From contig NZ_FOTB01000002.1 in the NCBI RefSeq assembly GCF_900114445.1, positions 147,752-211,751 of the forward strand: a DNA stretch of 64,000 nucleotides. The letters are read 5' to 3'. Under the pieces are notes generated by a model, which was not told the DNA's origin, did not search any database, and was given only the letters and a program-made list of their open reading frames with translations. Positions 59,306-64,000 of this stretch are shown here, in pieces. The DNA comes from Salinicoccus halodurans (lineage in GTDB: Bacteria; Bacillota; Bacilli; Staphylococcales; Salinicoccaceae). Every line of letters begins with the position of its first letter. Within the stretch, counting starts at the first letter, position 1. Position numbers and translations under genes: made by a program.

Positions 59306-60502
59306 CTATTTAATCAGTTTCTTTGATAATGGCGCGACACCAAGACTTTGGACGACGAGTGAAATTAATACGGCAGCGAAGGATAGGGATACTATCATCT
59401 CCACGTCTCCGGTATTTTTTGAACTGAGGGTCAGTATCAAAAAGATGGACATCGTCCCTTTCAATCCGGACCAGGAGATGAGCGTCGCTTCCCGCCAGCT
59501 GATTTCATTGCGCCACTTTGGAAATAGCCGGGTTGCTCCCATGATGAGGATATACCGGATGACCATGGAGAGGATGAAGATTATTATGGCAAATCCCCAT
59601 CCACCAAACAGCAATGAATCGGCCGACTGGATGCCAATCAATAAGAAAAGTAACGATAGGATACTCAGTTCTGCGATGCCCCAAAAGCCGTCCAGATATT
59701 CTCTGAATTTTTCTTCCCTCTCTGTGCTTGCATATTCGAAAGAGAGCATTATTCCCGCAAATACCGTCGCCAGGACTCCGGATACCCCGAGATATTCGGC
59801 AATATTGAATGTGCCATAGGCCAATATGATGCTCAGCATCACCTGATATCTGCGGTCGTGGGTGAAATGGACGATTTTACTCATCAACCATCCGGCCAAT
59901 ACACCGAGAACAGCTCCGCCGAGGGAGACGAGCAGGAACTCGCCGAGAAAAAAGCCGATGCTGAAAGTTTGTTTTTCAACAAACATGCCGGCAAGGGTAG
60001 CAAAAACAACGATGCTTGTTCCATCATTGATCAACGATTCTCCTTCCACCACATGGGCAATCTTGTCATTTCCCGTAGATTTTTTAATGATTGAAACGAC
60101 AGAAACCGGATCTGTCGGTGTCAGAATGGCGGCAATGATTAAAGCTTCCAGAAATGTCAGGGAAATAAAAGGCCCGCTCAATGCATAGATGGCGGAACCC
60201 AGCAGTGCAATAGTGAATATAATACCGAAAGTCCCTAAAAAGGTTATGATCCCTGCATTCTTCTTTAATCCATCCGGTGGAAACTGGTAGGCGGAAGTGA
60301 ATAGCAAGGCCGGCAGAAAAATATGATAGATCATATTCTCCGTCACTTCAATGGATGAGAAATAAGGGATGGAAAACAGACCGACACCGATGAGCACAAG
60401 GATGGTCGGTACCGGGAAATTCTCCTGTTTCTGGTCAATCGTAAATATAATATAACCGATAAGTAAAAGCAAAATGATCTGTGAAGCAGTCAATGGGCTC
60501 AC
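59306..60502 (-). CDS. CPA1 family Na+/H+ antiporter
   Basis: A 398-residue cation/proton antiporter with about 12 segments. The ion-site motifs are LTPTDPVSVVSI near residue 128 and EGESLINDGTSIVVF near residue 155, matching NhaP-type exchangers. It lacks the long C-terminal cytoplasmic tail of many NhaP proteins. It would export Na+ or K+ in exchange for protons, useful in salty or alkaline conditions. The start is uncertain: GTG 60502 touches the AAAGGGGG site, and TTG 60493 has better spacing. Confidence 0.88.
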   Translation of the reverse strand: MSPLTASQIILLLLIGYIIFTIDQKQENFPVPTILVLIGVGLFSIPYFSSIEVTENMIYHIFLPALLFTSAYQFPPDGLKKNAGIITFLGTFGIIFTIALLGSAIYALSGPFISLTFLEALIIAAILTPTDPVSVVSIIKKSTGNDKIAHVVEGESLINDGTSIVVFATLAGMFVEKQTFSIGFFLGEFLLVSLGGAVLGVLAGWLMSKIVHFTHDRRYQVMLSIILAYGTFNIAEYLGVSGVLATVFAGIMLSFEYASTEREEKFREYLDGFWGIAELSILSLLFLLIGIQSADSLLFGGWGFAIIIFILSMVIRYILIMGATRLFPKWRNEISWREATLISWSGLKGTMSIFLILTLSSKNTGDVEMIVSLSFAAVLISLVVQSLGVAPLSKKLIK

Positions 60503-60537
60503 CCCCTTTTTCTGTGTTGATTTATTAAAATAAAATA

Positions 60538-60567
60538 CCCTGGATTAAGGTGGCTTAATCCAGGGTG
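60538..60567 (-). terminator. terminator of the malY/patB gene
   Basis: ACCCTGGATTAAG and CTTAATCCAGGGT form a 13-bp stem with a four-base loop. On the minus strand it is followed by ATTTTATTTT. Confidence 0.88.
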
Positions 60568-60574
60568 GCAACAG

Positions 60575-61762
60575 TTATTTCAGTTTTTTATACTCTTCAA
60601 CCATGCGATTCACTGCCTCTTTGACGAACTTCGGATGGGTTGCGAGGTTCAGTCGGATGTAGCCTTCATAGTCCTCTCCGAACCATTCTCCATAGTCGAC
60701 GGCGAGTTTGCATTTCTCCTGGACGAACGCTTTCGTATCTTCTGGGTCGAGGAAACCACGCAGATTGATCAACGGCAGGTATGTCCCTTCGAGCTTGGAT
60801 ACTTTCGCTTCCGGAATGTGTTCGGCAAACTGCTTTTTGATGTAATCGTAGTTCGACAGGATGACCGATCTCAGTCCATCGAGCCACGCTTCGCCTGTCT
60901 CATAGGCGGCTTCTGTTGCGATATGGCCGAGGATGTTCTTTTCGCTCTGGATGTGCTGGCCGGCATAATTGTCGAACTGCTGGCGCAAATCATCATTCTC
61001 TATGACGATGTTGGCGTGGAGCAGGCCGGGCAGGTTGAATGACTTGGAAGCGGCATTGACGAGCACGATGCGGTCGGTGTACTTGCCGCCTGCGACTACC
61101 GGTGCAGGTACATGTTTGTGTTCACCGTAGGCAAAGTCCTGATGGATCTCGTCGGCAATGACGAGTACATCGTGTTTTTCACAAATGGAGAGCATCTGCT
61201 CCAGTTCATCTTCTGTCCATACGCGTCCTGCCGGGTTATGCGGAGAGCATAGGATGAATAGTTTCACATCGTTCTCTTCGATCTGCTGCTCGAACAGGTC
61301 GAAGTCGAGTTCGAAGCGGCCATCATTGTCCGTCATATCCGCAGTCACGAGTTTGCGGTCGAGTTCTTTGATGACGTTGAAGAATGGATAGTAGACCGGT
61401 GGCGTGATGATGACTGCATCGCCTTCTTCCGTGTAGCAGTTCATGAACCAGTAGAGTGCCGATACCACACCCGTTGCCGGACGGCACCATTCCTTCTCCA
61501 CCTTGTAGCCGAAATGCTTCTCCATCCAGCTGGAGTAGGTTTCATAGTAGGAATCCGGAATGAATGAATAGCCGTATGCCCCGTGCTGCACCCGTTCCGT
61601 CAATGCATCGATGACACCCTCCGGTGCCTTGAATTCCATATCCGCCACCCAGATTGGCAGCAGGTCCGGATCACCGAAACGTTCCTCCAGAAGATCCCAC
61701 TTGGTTGAATTTGTGTTCCTGCGTTCCACATAATATTTATCGACAAAAGATTGTATGTCCAA
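60575..61762 (-). CDS. patB: MalY/PatB family PLP C-S beta-lyase
   Basis: A 395-residue fold-type I PLP enzyme expected to cleave cystathionine or cysteine conjugates to a thiol, pyruvate and ammonia. It resembles B. subtilis PatB: TKWDLLEERFG, PIWVADMEFKAPEGV, FILCSPHNPAGRVW, VIADEIHQDF and the Schiff-base lysine in NAASKSFNLPGL. TTG 61762 is proposed because GGAAGGAAG lies nine bases upstream; the ATG at 61792 has no ribosome binding site. It is divergent from the broken ornithine cyclodeaminase gene. Confidence 0.88.
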   Translation of the reverse strand: MDIQSFVDKYYVERRNTNSTKWDLLEERFGDPDLLPIWVADMEFKAPEGVIDALTERVQHGAYGYSFIPDSYYETYSSWMEKHFGYKVEKEWCRPATGVVSALYWFMNCYTEEGDAVIITPPVYYPFFNVIKELDRKLVTADMTDNDGRFELDFDLFEQQIEENDVKLFILCSPHNPAGRVWTEDELEQMLSICEKHDVLVIADEIHQDFAYGEHKHVPAPVVAGGKYTDRIVLVNAASKSFNLPGLLHANIVIENDDLRQQFDNYAGQHIQSEKNILGHIATEAAYETGEAWLDGLRSVILSNYDYIKKQFAEHIPEAKVSKLEGTYLPLINLRGFLDPEDTKAFVQEKCKLAVDYGEWFGEDYEGYIRLNLATHPKFVKEAVNRMVEEYKKLK

Positions 61763-61920
61763 AATCCATCGCTTCCTTCCATATGTAATCATAAAGGTAT
61801 TATATCAGTCATGTGTGAAATAAAAAGCAGAGTAAGCGCATTTGATGCAATATTCTGGAGGTTATTTCATTGGAATGAGTGATATGTCAAAAAGACGAAT
61901 GAGAAGCGGAAGAGAATTCC

Positions 61921-62854
61921 ATGATTACACTGAGCGACGACCAGATTGAAAAAGAATACCGCATGCACCACACAATAACGGACATCAAAAACGTCCTGCA
62001 GGACTTGAAGGATGACGCGATCATCTTGGCCCTCCATACTTCCGGTGGACGCCAACAGCTCGATGCTGTAGATGCCATGCATCAGCACGGCATCTAAGAT
62101 ATCCATCATCAAGACCGTCTCCATCTTCCCGGTGAATAAAGACCTCCCGACGACGCAGGGGAACCTGCTCGTCACCGACCTGACGAAGGGTGAGCACAAG
62201 GCGACGATGGATACATCATATCTTACACGCCTCCGCACCGGTGCCATGACCGCCATCGCGACGGAAAGTTTTGCCCGGAAGGATGCGAAGACACTTTGTG
62301 CCATCGGCACGGGCAACATGGCCTTCGAGCAGGTGCTCGGTGTCGTTGAAGTGCGGGATATCGAAAGGATCTTACTCTACAACCGTATGAAGAAGAAAGC
62401 CGAAGGGTTCAAGAAAAGACTCGAGGCATTCGGGATCAGGGCAGACATCGAGGTTGTGGGCAATGCATCAAACGTCGTCACAAAGAGTGCCATCCTCAAC
62501 TGTGCCACCCAGTCCACGGAAGCGGTATTCAACGGCAATGACCTGAAGCCCGGCACTCACATCAACGGCGTCGGTTCGTTCAAGCCCGTAATGAAGGAAA
62601 TGGACGAAACGACGATCAAGCGCGTCAACCAGATCTATGCCGACGACCTCGAATCCGTCAGGGAGGAGGCCGGTGAGCTGATCCACGCGGTGGATGCCGG
62701 CATCATCAGCTGGGACGACATAAAAGGCGAACTCGTCGACATATTCGAACAGGACTACCAGAATGATGAGGAGATCATCCTCTACAAATGTGTCGACGCA
62801 GGGTACTTCGACCTGGCCGTTGCCGGCGGCGTCATGAAGATGTTTGGAGAGTAA
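61921..62854 (+). pseudogene. ornithine cyclodeaminase/mu-crystallin family, disrupted
   Basis: The frame opening at ATG 61921 (MITLSDDQIEKEYRMHH) ends early. The family sequence resumes in another frame around 61995-62020 (LPVDANSSML), where an in-frame TAG at 62069-62071 replaces the expected Tyr codon before MPCISTASKIS. From 62072 the rest is intact, including the NAD-binding CAIGTGNMAFEQ and the end FDLAVAGGVMKMFG. One frameshift and one nonsense codon together argue for a real pseudogene. Intact homologues are about 320 residues and act on ornithine or reduce ketimines. A shortened protein from ATG 62072 would lack the first part of the substrate domain. Confidence 0.8.
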
Positions 62855-62865
62855 TCGGAGTAAAG

Positions 62866-62903
62866 AGTAAAAAGAAGCGAAATTAATTTCGTTTCTTTTT
62901 ACT
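62866..62903. terminator. bidirectional terminator
   Basis: A 38-bp near-perfect palindrome, AGTAAAAAGAAGCGAAAT and its complement with one mismatch pair, between the ornithine cyclodeaminase remnant and the convergent gene. Confidence 0.85.
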
Positions 62904-62933
62904 AAACTTTATTAGATAAAATAAGAGAATTCA

Positions 62934-64000
62934 TCAAACTTTGTTTTCTATAACATTAGCTAATATATTCGAGATAACATTTGAGCGATCGTCAATTTGT
63001 TTTTTAGTGAAATTAACCATTCCATCTATATAATAAGTGGGTAAATTTTCATTGATTTTGTTTATCAGCTTAGTATCTACGCCGTTTTTCACTTCAGTAG
63101 TTAAGTCAGTTGCCAATTTTTTCGTGATATAGAAATTCACATCGTTTTTATAATGAGGGCTTTTCTCTTTAAATGATTTATTCCCTAAAGAGGAATTATC
63201 TGTAGTGTAAATCAATGTAAGGTTACCAACTCTATTAAGGTTTTGAGAAAATTCTTCTTGGTCTTGGAATCCAAGAGAATTATAATCTTCAATTGCTAAC
63301 TTCTGTGACATAATATGCTCAATACTATATTTCTTGCCTTGAGTAGGATATATAGCCTCCACACTATTACAAAAATATGCCTCTAAAAATCTATAGAGGG
63401 ATGTCGCTTTAGAATGTGTTTTACCATTTCTGTTTTCAAGTCTTTTGGTAGGAAGAATTTCCCTTACAGTGTGTGAATAAATGCTTATCTCCTCATCTAT
63501 GAAACTTATTAGCTCATCAATTGGTTCTTTTAGCCTTTGGACTTCTGAGTACTTTTTAACCATACGTGGTATGAAAGCCTCCACCCTGTTAGTCTGTGTA
63601 AAACTGAATAATATAGAAGCTATAAACCTATTGATAGCGTCTACTAGTTTCATTTTATCATCATTACTTTTGATAAAATAAAATGGCATTAGCATTGCTT
63701 TCGCCTGTTCAACTCCTAGTATGTCGAAAAGGATTCTAAGTTGATAATGATTGCCAGTTTGATCTTTCATAAAATAATTGTATTCCTTCAACTCTATATG
63801 GGCATATACTTCAGAAACATCTTTCAATTTTTTGGAGAGATTTAAAAGTTCTTCTTTAGTAATACTATGTTGTTTTGATTTAAAATATTCAAATAGAGCG
63901 CTTTTCTTTTTATTTTCTCCATCGTAGGCAAGGATAAAGTTGGAAAGAAACTTTGAAGAAGAGAGCTTGTTTTTTCTTTTGTCTCTTTTAGCCGGCAACT
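62934..64000 (-). CDS. GmrSD-like DUF262/DUF1524 protein, C-terminal part (cut by window edge)
   Basis: The frame is open to the right edge, so the 5' end lies outside; 354 codons from a TTG are visible. The C-terminal DUF1524 HNH-like nuclease region has YSIEHIMSQK (His-rich core), NRVGNLTLIY and LGNKSFKEKS. The upstream 200 residues are the helical linker seen after a DUF262 (ParB-like NTPase) domain. Such proteins include type IV restriction enzymes that attack glucosylated or modified phage DNA. AT-rich DNA compared with its neighbours suggests an accessory, horizontally moving gene. Confidence 0.75.
   Translation of the reverse strand, partial: LPAKRDKRKNKLSSSKFLSNFILAYDGENKKKSALFEYFKSKQHSITKEELLNLSKKLKDVSEVYAHIELKEYNYFMKDQTGNHYQLRILFDILGVEQAKAMLMPFYFIKSNDDKMKLVDAINRFIASILFSFTQTNRVEAFIPRMVKKYSEVQRLKEPIDELISFIDEEISIYSHTVREILPTKRLENRNGKTHSKATSLYRFLEAYFCNSVEAIYPTQGKKYSIEHIMSQKLAIEDYNSLGFQDQEEFSQNLNRVGNLTLIYTTDNSSLGNKSFKEKSPHYKNDVNFYITKKLATDLTTEVKNGVDTKLINKINENLPTYYIDGMVNFTKKQIDDRSNVISNILANVIENKV

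Noticed and set aside
1-64000. CRISPR arrays, insertion sequences, rRNA genes
   Set aside because: No regularly spaced repeat series with unique spacers, no transposase motifs and no rRNA sequence were recognised. The pRiA4b ORF-3-like genes are not transposases.

Overview
The window looks like chromosomal DNA of a low-to-moderate-GC Firmicute, most plausibly a halotolerant member of the Staphylococcaceae (Salinicoccus/Jeotgalicoccus-like). Supporting signs are strong AGGAGG-type ribosome binding sites, CcpA-type cre boxes, a CstR/CstA/CstB persulfide system of staphylococcal architecture, YxjG-type methionine synthase, LicR/PTS cellobiose genes and ManP-type mannose PTS. The genus is inference. 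No rRNA, CRISPR array, integrase or transposase was recognised. One tRNA gene is present.

Layout. 1-860: AT-rich, one small membrane-anchored hypothetical. 864-5178: GntR regulator divergent from a beta-hydroxyacid dehydrogenase, a DUF1537 four-carbon acid-sugar kinase and a GntP permease. 5222-6121: small XRE regulator and DUF3169-like membrane protein with a phased operator array. 6296-18410: sugar-acid supercluster with a FAH-fold hydrolase, a DUF3311/SSS symporter, an IclR regulator, KDGal kinase, TctCBA tripartite transporter, a frameshifted D-2-hydroxyacid dehydrogenase, KDPGal aldolase, galactonate dehydratase and a second GntP permease. About 9.48-15.28 kb is clearly AT-richer than its flanks, and the left edge falls inside the IclR gene. 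18513-22452: gluconokinase and two tandem pRiA4b ORF-3-like proteins. 22492-27177: small protein, MOSC protein, manP-GNAT-manA. 27346-29049: DUF819 protein, a small damaged gene and tRNA-Ala(GGC). 29399-34743 (minus strand): licB-licC-licA-licH-licR cellobiose-type operon. 34952-39381: methyltransferase and cstR-cstA-cstB-tauE. 39657-45133: AbgT/AbgA pair, YjiH protein, aminotransferase. 45330-48767: 49-residue membrane protein, SSS symporter, unknown protein and an M24-fold protein lacking the usual metal ligands. 48892-56424: hexuronate-type operon (uxuB, uxuA, zinc dehydrogenase, TRAP DctMQP, GntR) divergent from an LDH2-family dehydrogenase. 56582-64000: YxjG-like protein, DHA2 efflux pump, CPA1 antiporter, MalY/PatB, a broken ornithine cyclodeaminase and the end of a GmrSD-like (DUF262/DUF1524) gene cut by the window edge.

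The genes mostly form carbon-source import and entry modules (four-carbon acid sugars, galactonate, gluconate, mannose, cellobiose, hexuronates, p-aminobenzoyl-glutamate-like amides). Each has its own regulator or a cre box, and most are separated by strong, often bidirectional, hairpin terminators. Several pathways are incomplete in the window: no aldolase for the DUF1537 module, no UxaC for the hexuronate module, no SQR for the cst operon. Three genes show frameshift or nonsense damage.
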